Part shown: in pieces, positions 1 through 10,538 of the stretch
Layout: every line of letters begins with the position of its first letter
Numbering within the stretch: the stretch's first letter is position 1
Assembly: GCF_020360975.1 (NCBI RefSeq)
Contig: NW_025408669.1
Span: 1,798,001-1,862,000 of the forward strand
Reading direction: 5' to 3'
Length of the DNA stretch: 64,000 nucleotides
Source of the DNA: Hirsutella rhossiliensis
Taxonomy: Eukaryota > Ascomycota > Sordariomycetes > Hypocreales > Ophiocordycipitaceae
Made by a program: the position numbers and the translations under genes
The notes under the pieces: model-generated
Databases searched by the model: none
Told to the model about the DNA's origin: nothing
The model's input: only the letters and a program-made list of their open reading frames with translations

Positions 1-408
1 AGCTGGGCAGATATTTCTTGTAGCTCCGGCACGACTCCGTTATTCCACTAAGGGGGGGTTAGGTGTCCTTATATCGGGGTACGGAGTACATCGTACTGTG
101 GGGCGTGTTGCTTCTCTGCTCGTTGAAGGCTGCCTACCCTGTACACACCCTGGCCTGGCTTCACCTTCACCATGGCAGGAAGACGAGGCGTTGAGATGGG
201 ACGATCTTGGCTTGTAGATCTCAGCATTAGCTTCACTCTCCGAGGCTCGCTTTAAGTATCCATATCAGGATGTGAAGAGCAAAAGGTTGGGCTTGGGTCA
301 ATCAAATAACAACGTCAATATGCGGCCCCTCTCTTGACCATCACTCTGCCTCACCACCCACTCAATCTTAGACGACGCATCATCACCAAGCGCGAGGCGC
401 ACGCCAAC
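1..408. other. Left-edge non-coding flank
   Basis: No supported gene. The motif TACGGAGTA occurs at 80-88. The stretch just before 409 is open in the frame of the next gene but has no ATG, so it is best read as its 5' leader and promoter. Confidence 0.5.
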
Positions 409-789
409 ATGCGCATCCACGACGGGCTGAAAAGCGACGAGGCAGACAACGCCGCCTGGGAAGCTGGCAAAGGCGCCATCATCGGGGCCGCAAAATGGGG
501 CGCCGGAGCGGCCGTGCTAGGCGCCATCGGTTACGTCTGGTCGCCCATATACCGCGCAACCACGATCCAGTTCAAAGTGTGAGGCTGCGTCCCCGTCCAT
601 GCCCGCGCGCTGCTCATCCTTGCCCGCAGATACATTCAGATGTCCGGCATGGTGCTCGGGGGCATGATTGAGGCGGACTGGCGGTTGAGGCAGTATGAGT
701 ACCAGATGAGGATGCAGAGGCGTTGGCTCCGCGAAAAGGCAAAGTGGGATCGGTACGAAGCAGAATTCTCCAACAAGAATGACAAATAA
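409..789 (+). CDS. Small conserved membrane protein, function not recognised
   Basis: Two exons, 409-578 and 630-789, with a 51-nt intron (GTGAGG..CGCAG), give 109 residues. ATG 409 is the first ATG in frame; the upstream open frame begins at a non-ATG codon. A glycine/alanine-rich hydrophobic segment at about residues 25-47 (GAIIGAAKWGAGAAVLGAIG) looks like a membrane span. A second stretch (IQMSGMVLGGMIEAD) may be another. The tail is basic and charged (RRWLREKAKW). The two-span shape with a basic tail recalls small mitochondrial inner-membrane proteins such as HIG1/Rcf-type factors, but I could not confirm that family. It converges on the RFC gene, whose stop is 204 bp away. The gene model is fairly sure because the splice restores a continuous charged, Trp-rich tail; the function is unknown. 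Confidence 0.6.
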
Positions 790-993
790 GGCCTTTGATG
801 ATAAAGCATCTTCCATTCTCTACCTACCTGGCATCAATCATCACCGTTGTCGAGCAACGCGTAAAGTCAACGGCACATTCCCACCACACGACGCCTCACA
901 GTAGATGGTTCACCGCCTGGAAAAGGACATTTCCGACTCCGACGCCCCCAAAACATGATGCAGCAAACAGTGTCCCGTTTTCGAGCTCCCGCC

Positions 994-2164
994 TCATTTC
1001 GCTGGCGCAACGAACCGCTTCGGATCCATGTTGATCTTGCACAGGCGGGCAACGCAGCCGCTCAGCTGCAGAAGCGTCTGGACGCCCTCCAAGATCTTCA
1101 TGTGCGTGAAGCCAATCTCCTTGATGAACTCAAGCTTGGAATGCTCGCTCAAGGTCGGGATCGTCTTGGTCACCCGGAACATGGTGCTGATGATGTCGTG
1201 GCTCGAGTAGCCCAGGCCCCACAGCTCCCGCAGAATGTCGAGCGCCGAGTCGACGCTGCCCTCGTAGCATGCCTTGAGCATGGCCTGCACCTTGATGGGA
1301 TGCGGCGAGTCGACCACCTTGAAGACGTTGTCGCCCGACACGAAGCCAAAGCCGGCGTAGGTGGACTGCAGGTTGTTGATGGCCTGCCGCATGTCGCCCT
1401 CGGCGCTGAAGACGAGAGCCGCGAGGCCGTCGTCGCTGTACTCGACCTTTTCCGCCTCAATGATCTGCATCAACCGCTTGACGACTTGCGCATCGGTGAG
1501 CTTGGCGTACCGGAGGATGGCGCATCGGGACTGAAGAGGCTCGATGATCTTGTTGGACTGGTTGCAGGCAAAGGCGAATCGCGTAGTGTTGGAGTAGATT
1601 TCCATGGTCCGCCGAAGCGCTTGCTGCGCGCCCGACGTCATGCTGTCGGCTTCGTCGAGGATGACGAGCTTGTGCCTGCCCGGCGGCAGCGTCACCTTTT
1701 TCTGCGCAAAGCCCTTGATTCGGTTGCGGACGACATCGATGCCTGGAGTCGAGAGTGAGCAGGATATCGTCGAGATGGCCTTGGGGTCTCGGCCTTACCG
1801 CGCTCGTCGCTGGCGTTGAGCTCCAAGACGGCCTCCTTGTACGACCCGCCCAGCAGCTGCCGAGCCAGACACAGCACACTCGTCGTCTTTCCTATGCCCG
1901 GCATGCCCGAGATGATGACATGGGGCATGTTTCCTTCTCTGGATATGATCTTGAGGCGCTCAATCGTTTCCGTGTTGCCGACGACGTCGTCGAGAAAGAC
2001 GGGGCGGTACTTTTCCACCCTGGGCGAGCTGTCAGCTCTTGTCCTCTGCTTCATGCCGGCATCTCTCACCATGGCAGCTCGTGGTTCGGCGAGCCATTGG
2101 AGGAGGCGGCTTTGGATGCCGCGGTCGAGGACTCGCCCTTTTCCTCAGCTCTTGCGGGGGGCAT
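994..2164 (-). CDS. rfc4: Replication factor C small subunit (yeast Rfc4 / human RFC2 type)
   Basis: AAA+ subunit of the RFC clamp loader, which loads PCNA on primed DNA in the nucleus. Three exons on the minus strand: 2164-2070, 2019-1799 and 1742-994, with introns of 50 and 56 nt, giving 354 residues (family about 320-360). The first exon supplies a Ser/Ala-rich leader ending in the RFC box start, and VEKYRP spans the first junction. Seen: Walker [10 protein letters not shown], Walker B with DEAD (VILDEADSM), and the SRC motif (QSRCAILR) carrying the arginine finger used in trans. The run [13 protein letters not shown] and the C-terminal collar match the Rfc4/RFC2 paralogue better than Rfc2, Rfc3 or Rfc5. 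The start was chosen because it gives an uninterrupted frame through the spliced VEKYRP. It is divergent from FCF1 across 285 bp that contain an MluI cell-cycle-box sequence. Confidence 0.93.
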
Positions 2165-2449
2165 TTTCGACGTGGTTTCGCTGATGGTATTTCGAAAATC
2201 ACTTTACGCGACCTCGAGAGACGCGTCTTGGTGGGCGGAGTGGCCCGTGCACTGTACCGGGTACAAGGCGCCCCACCGCCCTGGCTTATCGCGGGTCCCA
2301 AATTCTTTTGCTTCCTCAATTCTGCAATCTTCTACCAAAACGAACCGACCCGACGCGGAATCCCGCCCACAACTAAAGACAGCGCGCGCATTGTCCCCGA
2401 AAAGCTCAAATCAACTCCCCAGAGCTAAGACAACTCCACCGCCGGCGCA
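2165..2449. promoter_or_regulatory. Bidirectional promoter rfc4/fcf1 with an MCB-like ACGCGT
   Basis: 285 bp between two divergent start codons. ACGCGT at 2221-2226 lies 57 bp upstream of the rfc4 ATG. In yeasts this hexamer is the MBF binding site driving G1/S genes, including replication factors. That it acts here is inference. Confidence 0.45.
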
Positions 2450-3104
2450 ATGGGTGTCGCCAAAAAAACCAGAAAGTTTGGGCAGGTGAGCAAGACTTAT
2501 CGATAAGCGCCGGAATGACCCTGATCCTCTGGACTCGCAGGTCAAGCGCATGATCGGACAGCGCGACGCCAGACTCAAGGCCAACAAGGAAAAGGCCGAG
2601 CTCGAGGCCAAGGCCAAGGCCAAGAAGCAGACGCCCAGCGGCGAGCTCGTCCGCGAGGCCCCCCAGATGCCCAGCAACATGTTCTTCCAGCACAACACGG
2701 CCCTCGTGCCCCCATACAACGTCCTCGTCGACACAAATTTCCTCAGCCACACAGTCCAGCGCAAGCTCTCGCTCCTCGAGTCCATGATGGACTGCCTGTA
2801 CGCAAAGTGCAACCCCATCATCACCTCGTGCTGCATGGCCGAGCTCGAGAAGCTCGGCCCCAAGTACCGCCTGGCCTTGCGCGTCGCCAGGGACGAGCGC
2901 TGGCAGCGCCTCGAGTGCGACCACAAGGGCGTATATGCCGACGACTGCCTCGTCGACAGGGTCACCAAGAACCGCATCTACATTGTCGGCACAAACGACA
3001 AGGCCCTGAAGCAGCGGTTACGCAAGATTCCCGGTGTCCCGCTCATGAGCGTCGCGAGGGGGAAATATGTCATTGAGAGGCTGCCGGGGGCTCCGGATTC
3101 ATAG
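2450..3104 (+). CDS. fcf1: rRNA-processing PIN-domain protein Fcf1/Utp24
   Basis: Small-subunit processome endonuclease-family protein of the nucleolus, required for early cleavages of pre-18S rRNA (known for the family). A 36-nt first exon (2450-2485, starting MGVAKKTRKF) is joined to 2541-3104 across a 55-nt intron, giving 199 residues (yeast Fcf1 189). The basic, Lys-rich N-terminus is followed by a PIN domain. Its first acidic residue sits in NVLVDTNF; a second cluster is in the MAELEKLGPKYR region, and later acidic residues are in ADDCLVDRV and IVGTNDKALKQRLR. The conserved C-terminal IPGVPLMSV..YVIERLP is present. The start is fixed by the tiny first exon, because the long open frame alone lacks the conserved N-terminus. 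Very sure. Confidence 0.95.
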
Positions 3105-3434
3105 AGGAGCTGGGCCACGGAGACGTTGTTCTGGAATCAGCTGTGGCGACGGCCTTTACTTCCTTTTAACAGCTCGTCATGGTATGGAGTTGGGGTATAT
3201 AAGGCGCTGATGATGGCAGTATTATGCCCAAGTTATAGAACTAGGGTCTTTGGGACTTACTAAGTAGGGCAGCTAAGGATTGGATTGCCGTCTGTAACCG
3301 TACATCGTCGACGTCTCCACGTTAACGGTTCCGCCAAGGCATCAAAAACCTTCTTACATTGCTCCCACGTTCTGCCCGGCTCACATGCGGCCGACCTTTA
3401 ATTCAGCAACGGGCCAATTCGGAAACATCATCCG
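3105..3434. other. Intergenic, fcf1 3' end and regulator 5' region
   Basis: 330 bp with no gene. A TATA-like TATATAA lies at 3196-3202, on the same strand as and about 235 bp before the next start codon. Confidence 0.4.
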
Positions 3435-6127
3435 ATGGAAGCCTCGCGCCCCCATTCCGCGCTCGACCCCAGCCCAGGCGACGACCCATCTCCCTCCCAC
3501 CCAGCGCAGCGCCAGAGACGCATCCGCGCGCTGCTCTCGTGCGGACCCTGCCGCGCCTCAAAGCTCAAATGCGACCGCGTGCAGCCCTGCGGCCAGTGCG
3601 CCCGAAGGGACCGCCTCGACCTGTGCGTGTACGCGCCCAAGCCCGCCGCCAGGAAGACCAAGCCGCCGCCAAGGGGGATGTCGTCGCGGCTGCAGCGCCT
3701 CGAGGGCATGGTACGCAGCATCATGGACGCGGGCGGGCCCGGCGCCAGCGGCGAGAGTGAGGCCCGGGAGCGGGACGGCCAGGGGAGCGAGGCGCCGCCG
3801 CCGGTCAGGGGCCATGTCGTGAGGGGGACGACGTACGTGGGCGCGACGCATTGCATGGCTATGCTCGAGGATGTGCGTTGGTAACCCCTACTCTGTGTGG
3901 AGCGAGACCCCTTTGCCAACTGATGGGTGTTTGGCTGACAGGGCATGTAGATTGAGGATCTAAAGTCATATTTTGCCGATGCCGAGGATGACAACGATGA
4001 TGGAAACTCTCCCCCGGATGACGAGCTCCTCGACGCACCAGAGATGCTGATCTGGTCAAGGACAGGACCAGCAAGCAGGGACGAGCTGCTCGCCCAGCTG
4101 CCGGAACGCCAGGTGGCCGATCGACTCATCACGAGATACTTTGCGTCCATGAGCCCTTCCCAACGTACAATGCCCGACACAAGGCATGTCTACGCAGAGA
4201 CTAACGGCGCGCAGATGTCATCCACCGTCCGACCTTTGCGAGAGCCGTAAGCCACCGCCCGCCTTCCTTGTGCTCCGGGGGAACGGCCTGGCCGCAGCAG
4301 CATCATGCCAGGCACCGCACGACCAAAACTGACAAGCCTCCATCCAGTACGCCCGCTTCTGGCAAGACGCCTCGTCTGCCTCGCTGCACTGGATCGCCCA
4401 GCTCTTCATGGTCCTCGCCCTCGGCGTCCTCTTCAACAGCTTCTCGGCGCCCCACGAGGTCGAGACCGACTCCCCGGCTCCCATCCACGAGTGCATCAGG
4501 CGATACCGCTCCTGCGCCGGCTGGGCCCTCATCTGGGGCAAGTACACGCAGCCCACGGCCGCCACCCTCCCGGCCTTTTTGCTCTACGTCGAGGCCCACT
4601 TCCTCCTCAACCGCGCCGGCCAGATGAACTGTTACGTGCTGTCGGGCGTGTGCATCCGCCTCATGCTCAAGATGGGCCTGCACCGGGACCCGGCCAAGCT
4701 GACGGGCATCTCGCCGTTTGAGGGCGAGATGAGGCGCCGGATGTGGAACATGGCCATCCAGATCGAGTCGCTTGTCGCCTTCCACATGGGCCTGCCGAGC
4801 ATGCTCCAGGGCGTCGAGACGGACACGGCCATGCCGCGGAACCTGCAAGACGACGACTTCGACGAGGACTCGACTGCACTGCCTGCCGGACGGCCCTGGA
4901 CCGACTACACGCACATGACGTACCCGATCCACAAGACGAGGATCCTCCGCGTCTTTGGCCGAATTGCGCGGCAAGCGCACGCTCTCACCCCCCCGAGCTA
5001 CGCCGAGGTCATGGAGCTGGACCGCCTCTTGCAGGAGGCGTGGGGAGAGCTGCCGACCTACATGCAAGCGCGGCCGCTGGACGAGTGCGTGGGTGATGCT
5101 CCGACTCTCATCATGCAGCGCTTCGGCCTCGCCGCCCTCTTCGACAAGTGCCGCTGCGTCCTCCACCGACGCTACCTGGCGGAGCCGGTCCCGAACCACG
5201 AGCACGACTATTCTCGGCAACAGTGCTTGGAGGGTGCCATGACGCTGCTCGGTAACCAGTACACCATCTGGAAAGCATGCAGGCCGGGCAACGTGCTGAG
5301 CCACAACGGGTGGTTCGTGTCCTCGCTAGCCATACACGACTACTTGCTCGCTGCCATCATTGTCTACCTCGTCATCCAGAGCATGGAGCACTCCTCGGGC
5401 CGGGACGACTGGATGGGCCGGCAGGGCGTGTCTCTGACGAGGGAGGGGCTGACAAGCATGATCAGGCGGTCGCACGCCGTCTGGTCCGCGGCGGCCACGG
5501 ATAGCGGGGAACTGAGGAAGACGGCCGATACCTTGGCCATCATATTGACCAAGTTGGGGTCGCCAGTCGACACCAACGCGGCCGTCGCGGGGACCACGTT
5601 GAGTCCGTCAACAGTCGGCTCCGGCTACGAAGTGTCCGTGAACTGGCCCTCGGTGATATCAAAGCCATCGACCATGGCTTCGAGTAACGGGTCGGGGCTT
5701 CTGTCTAGTCTCGGGCTCGACTATGAGACGAATCGGTCTGGAATTGGTTCAGGATGGCAGTTGGTTAACGAAACAGCTGGGTCCGGACTGACCCCGAACC
5801 ACTCCTTGGGAATGGACTCGACTGGAGAAGTCATGCCGAGCACGCTGGACTTCGATGCGTCCTGGATGTCGGCAGACAGCATGGATTGGGTAGGTGCACC
5901 TTGTGCAACCGAAACCAGAGCTGGTTCCCCATGGAGGCACTGTTCGCTGACACCGATGCCAGCGTTATCTCGACATCTCCCTGGCACACAGTCACACGGC
6001 CGGTACGACGACGGGGTCCGGGCCGACCTGGATCGAGAGATTGCCATTGGACGACCTGGAGGCCATGGGTCCGGCGACATGGCATCACTGTCCGCCCGGG
6101 GACGGCAGGCCGCATCAGCAGGGCTAG
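3435..6127 (+). CDS. Zn(II)2Cys6 fungal-specific transcription factor
   Basis: Nuclear DNA-binding regulator. Five exons: 3435-3872, 3951-4164, 4215-4246, 4348-5889 and 5963-6127, giving 796 residues. The binuclear zinc cluster is near residues 36-64 with spacing C-x2-C-x6-C-x5-C-x2-C-x8-C (starts CGPCRASKLKC), followed by a basic linker and a short coiled stretch (SRLQRLEGMVRSI). The middle homology domain (Fungal_trans) covers roughly residues 210-500, with HRPTF just before it and the GLHRDP..RRRMWW-like run (EMRRRMWNMAIQIE) inside. A 32-nt third exon restores HVIHRPTFARA. The last exon replaces a Gly-rich read-through with a short acidic tail (LPLDDLEAM), a plausible activation patch. The TF is not next to a biosynthetic gene, so its target pathway cannot be inferred. 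The exon 4/5 junction is the least certain part. Confidence 0.85.
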
Positions 6128-9100
6128 CCCAGTTGATAATTGATTCCGTGATTCGGAGGAGAGGGCCATCCTCCCCCGGAGCCGAGGACCAAATGTTCGT
6201 GACGGGCGATGGTCTCTATCTGCAGGAGTCAGGGGCTCGGGAAAATCGCACGGCGCCCAGGTCGACTCCTGGATTGCGTCTTTGGGGGCCCTTTTTCGTT
6301 GTTCCTGTTTTGCCAGCTTTCTCGGAAAAGTCGCCGTGGCTGGATTGCCGCTTATCTTTACCCCCTCCCTCGCCCTGCAGCTGAAACAACCCCGGCGATC
6401 TACGTGACATGCCGTAGATGTCGGTGAGAGGTGAGAGGTCAACCGGGGCCGGCCTGCATCGTGAACACGGTTCGTGATACAAGACAGAAGATGGCATCAT
6501 TTCGCACCAGTTGCGGGTCGGCCGGGCTGCCCTGCCCTTCTGTTATCGGGCCAGTCCCACACGACGGCTCTCATCTCGAACGGGTAGGTCGGACAGAGCG
6601 GGCAGCGGGCAGCGACGCGAGGCCGCTTCGTGGCAGGCGGAGGAGGCGCAGGAGGAGAACCGACCGAAACAGGTGCGAGAACCGGAGCCAACCAACCGCC
6701 CGCGCCCGCGTCGTAAAAGGTCCGACGCTTTGCTTTTGGCTGTGCCTAGGGACCGGCCGGCGGGGAGGATCCCGATGGACCATTCCACCCGCCCCCGCAT
6801 GCCTTTCCCCGCAAACCTCTGTTGCAGTGTTGCAGTTGGTATGTACCAAGGAGGCCGTCGTGAGTCCCGCGGTGTTGCATGTACATACAGTATGCATAAA
6901 TGTTTTGGAAGACTGACCAAGGACACGCGGGCGAGTGGAGAAGTTTATTTCCTCTCCCCAACACCATCACCAGGTCGTTTACAGGCCCGCGGACATGCTC
7001 AGGCACTCCTACCGTACCGTAGCGTAGCGTAGGTAGTCAGACTACCCTGGTAGGTGGCGTGGGTGCAGGCGACGGCGCATAGCTTAAAGCATCTACTAAG
7101 AGCAAGTAGATACGCACAGATGATAAGTGCCCTCGTCGTGGCCTGCTTGGCCTCGGGCCATCGGCTGATAACAGCCGACCACGCCATGTCTTGGCAGTTC
7201 ATGATTCAAACACACCCAGAACCATGATGGTTCTACGAGCCCCCAAAGCCGACCCTCTGTTGTCATAGAGCGTTGCGAGCATGATATAACAACATGCCAT
7301 TGTACATACGTGCATGTACGGCACGTTGGGTCTGTGCCGTGACGATGCATGTGGATGGACAGAACTACACTTGCAAGTCGCTGGTACGTCGCAAGTTGAA
7401 TGATAAGGTTCCCCGGAAACTAAGCCAAATCAAATAGACACATCAGACTTGGCGTGCTGGCCCCGGGCCGTCGGTTCCCTTGCGGGAAGCCAAGCATCCA
7501 GACGGTTGATGCTGGATACAGTGCGGATTGCCTCGACTGCCCGTAGACGGGCCAGGAGGGGAAGAGAGGCAACGTCCGACAGCCATCGACATCGCCTTAG
7601 CAAACCTTGGCCTGCTGCAACGGGGCTTTTTTCCTACCCTCAGCTCATCCGCCAGCAGTGTCTCACGGGTCGGAGGAGTGAGAACAAGGCAAGGTGGTGG
7701 GGACCGAAGAAGAAACGTCGAGATCCTTCCGTTGAGATGCCGCCAAGACGCAACATGACAGTGCGAGAGGGGAAAATACGACGGGGCACAGAGCGAGACG
7801 CAGAGAGAAGCGTTTGGCTCGACTGTAACGGCAACAGCCCCCCACTCAACACAAATCGAAGGCGCCCTGTGTGCTGTGTTTGATGGATGGGCTCGCGAGA
7901 ACGAAGAATGGCAGAGAAGGGGGCTGGGTGCGCGGCCCGGCATGCACGCCCCTTGGAGGCGCGAAAGCGAGGAAAAAAGAACCAACAGGCGGTGCAAAGT
8001 CTGGTGACCATTTCCAGCGCCACGAGCCGTCCCGAGCCGGGACGTGATTTGGCGGAGAGGCCAAACGGCGGCCGCTCTTGCTAAGGGCAATGAGAAATAG
8101 ATTCGGCCCAACGATTCCTGACTGGCGAGAGCGAGCCAAACTGTTACCTAATCCCAACGCTATTTTCGCCCGGGGCTTGAGCCCGGTCGAATCATGACGA
8201 CGCGTACTGGGCGGCAAGAGCCTCTCGATCATCGTGTCTCGAGATTGGCGTGCCTCTTCCATCTTCAAGTCAGGTGAGCGGGGTCTCGGCCCGGGCGATT
8301 GTTGCCCGTTGGTTGAGGGAGCCATGTGGTGGCGCAACGTGCCGAGTACGAGCAGCAGACGCAGGCGTGGACAGAAAGGCGGCGAGTTGCAAAGCACAAC
8401 ACTTATTCAAGGCATGGTTGAACAGGTCGACGCGGATGGATAAGGACGATGGATGGACAAGGATGATGGACCAGTGGCGGGTGCTCCGAGGTGCAAAGAC
8501 AAAGGAAGAGAGGCCTCGAGTTCGCATGCATAACGATAACGTAATGCCCGCATGTCCGGAGGAAAAAGAAAAGGAAAATCAAACAAGGGCAACGGAATAG
8601 GGCCAACACGTCCCGATACGGGCACGAGGCCGCCATGGGTGTCCTGCCAGATGCTCGCAGCTTGGCCGGGTTCGTCGAAGCGCGTGACCGGGCCCCGATA
8701 AGAGGCTTCCCAACGTGGCAGCTGGGATGAGTTTGACACACGGCCTTGATGCTCGCTGCGGCTCCTCGCCCAGTCAAGAAGCCGGCGGCTCGGAGCAGGC
8801 GCTGGAGCCTGGAGGCCCCGCGGAGTTGGCAAAGTCGCGGTGTGGTGGCAGGGCGGTTCGGAAAGACGGACGCCAATCGCTTGTCGGGCGATTTGGATGC
8901 CTCACGGCCGTCACCCGATGCCTAGTCCATCCACCACCACCTCCTCGACGATGATTCGGTATGAGGCGGGCCACAGGGGAGGTACTTCGAGAACGAGGGC
9001 CAGTAGGTACTCGGGAGATCAGCAAGCGGACGGACTGCTAGTACAAAATCAACGACTGGCAAAGGAACGAGTCGGCGTGCGTCGATGCAAGCCTCCGCAT

Positions 9101-10538
9101 GCGGGCCGGGGGGGGGCGAATGGGGGGCATGTTGGTGATGTTGGTGGGGCGTGTGTGTTCCTTTCGCAAGGAACCCGAACTGATAAGGCCCGACGGGCAC
9201 GAGACCACACGTGCCCATGTCTGAGAGTAAGCATGGAAGCACCGGCCACGATTGTCGTCAAAGCTGTTTCGGGGGCGTTGTCGACTGGTGGGGCCCTGGC
9301 CTGACGTCGAGTGTGCCTTGCAGTTGCCTGCCATCAGACTTTTCCGCCCCGATAAGAAGCTCCAGGTTCCTGACATGTCCCCGTTACCTGGAGTCCCTCC
9401 GCTGTCCTCCACAGCGTCTCCGGTACTGAGTACAGTCAGTGCCTGCCCTCGTCCAAACAGCGATTACCTGAGGTATACGACCCCAAAGTATCGAGTACTC
9501 AGACAGGCAAAAGCAACTTGTGGTCACGTCGCCCAGCGTTAGCCAGTGTCTTGGGTACTGGCTATCTTGCAGGCGGGTACTCGCTGCTGTCGAATTGTAG
9601 ATCCAAGCTTAACGCCCCCCCGCCTAGGGGGGTGCTATCAAAGGCAGGCGTCTCGTCGACCGTTCTTGGAGACTCACTCTCTCTGCACGTTCGTCGCCCG
9701 TCCCCCTTTTTTCTTCTGCTATTTACTTGAACCCCCCCCCTTCCTTCTGTCGCCTCACCGATCTCGACCGTCTTTGTCTTGCGACCATCCAGCGCTCTGA
9801 CTCGGGCGTTGGCCATAGCTGGCGTTTCTGCCCCGTCTCGCTTCAACCTGCGCCGTCGTGCCTCGCCGAACCCGGCCTCGCCTCTCCGCCGCTGCTCATC
9901 TCGCCGCGTGATTGACCTCTGTTGCTTCTGCCGAGCTCGACGACTACGCGCGAAGTCGCTGCTGGCTCTTCGGCCCGTGGATGGGATCCCGACTTGGAGA
10001 TTCCGATCCGCGACCCTTCCCCGCCCTCCAAAAGTCAAATCTGCCTTTGGGCGGACCTTCGCAAGCTTGCCCGACTCCGACAGGCATCGCACCTGTCCGC
10101 GATTTCCGCCCTCTCACCGATTCCAGGCGAGACACAACCAAGCCATCCGTCGCCGGCGACGAGGCCACATACACGGCACCCCCGCTCGCTACACATCTGC
10201 TGTGCGCCCACGCCGTGCTGCTGGCATTGGCTGGCCGCCTGTCCCGCCCGTCTCGTCTCCTCCCTCTCAACATTCCCGTCCTCTCGTCGCTGGCCCTCCC
10301 CCCGCCGCTGGCCCCACTGCCCTCCGTCTGTTTTTACGTACTTATAATCCGCACGCTCCGCTCCTGTTTCATGAGCTGAATTACCGGCCCCGTTGCCCTG
10401 GCCCTCTCCCAACCACTGCGCGTCCACTTTTGCTCATCGCAGGCGGGCTGTCGTGCAACAACCACGGCGGCTTCGCCTGTCACGCAAAGCCAGCCCTTTG
10501 TCCCCCTCTTCTGGTCCCGAACCCCCGACTGCCGAGCC
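6128..10538. other. 4.4-kb gene-poor region upstream of nmrA
   Basis: No open frame here shows protein-like composition; the many 60-270 codon frames are low-stop artefacts of high GC. The last 900 bp (about 9.65-10.54 kb) are pyrimidine-rich with C runs (for example 9730-9739) and most likely form the promoter and a long 5' leader of nmrA. Four HGATAR sites (9181, 9350, 9562 and 9635) cluster in the upstream part. The rest holds nothing I can name; a non-coding transcript is possible. Confidence 0.45.

Noticed and set aside
4303..5304. 333-codon open frame on the minus strand
   Set aside because: Antisense to exon 4 of the Zn2Cys6 factor, with Arg/His/Val-rich text and no motif.
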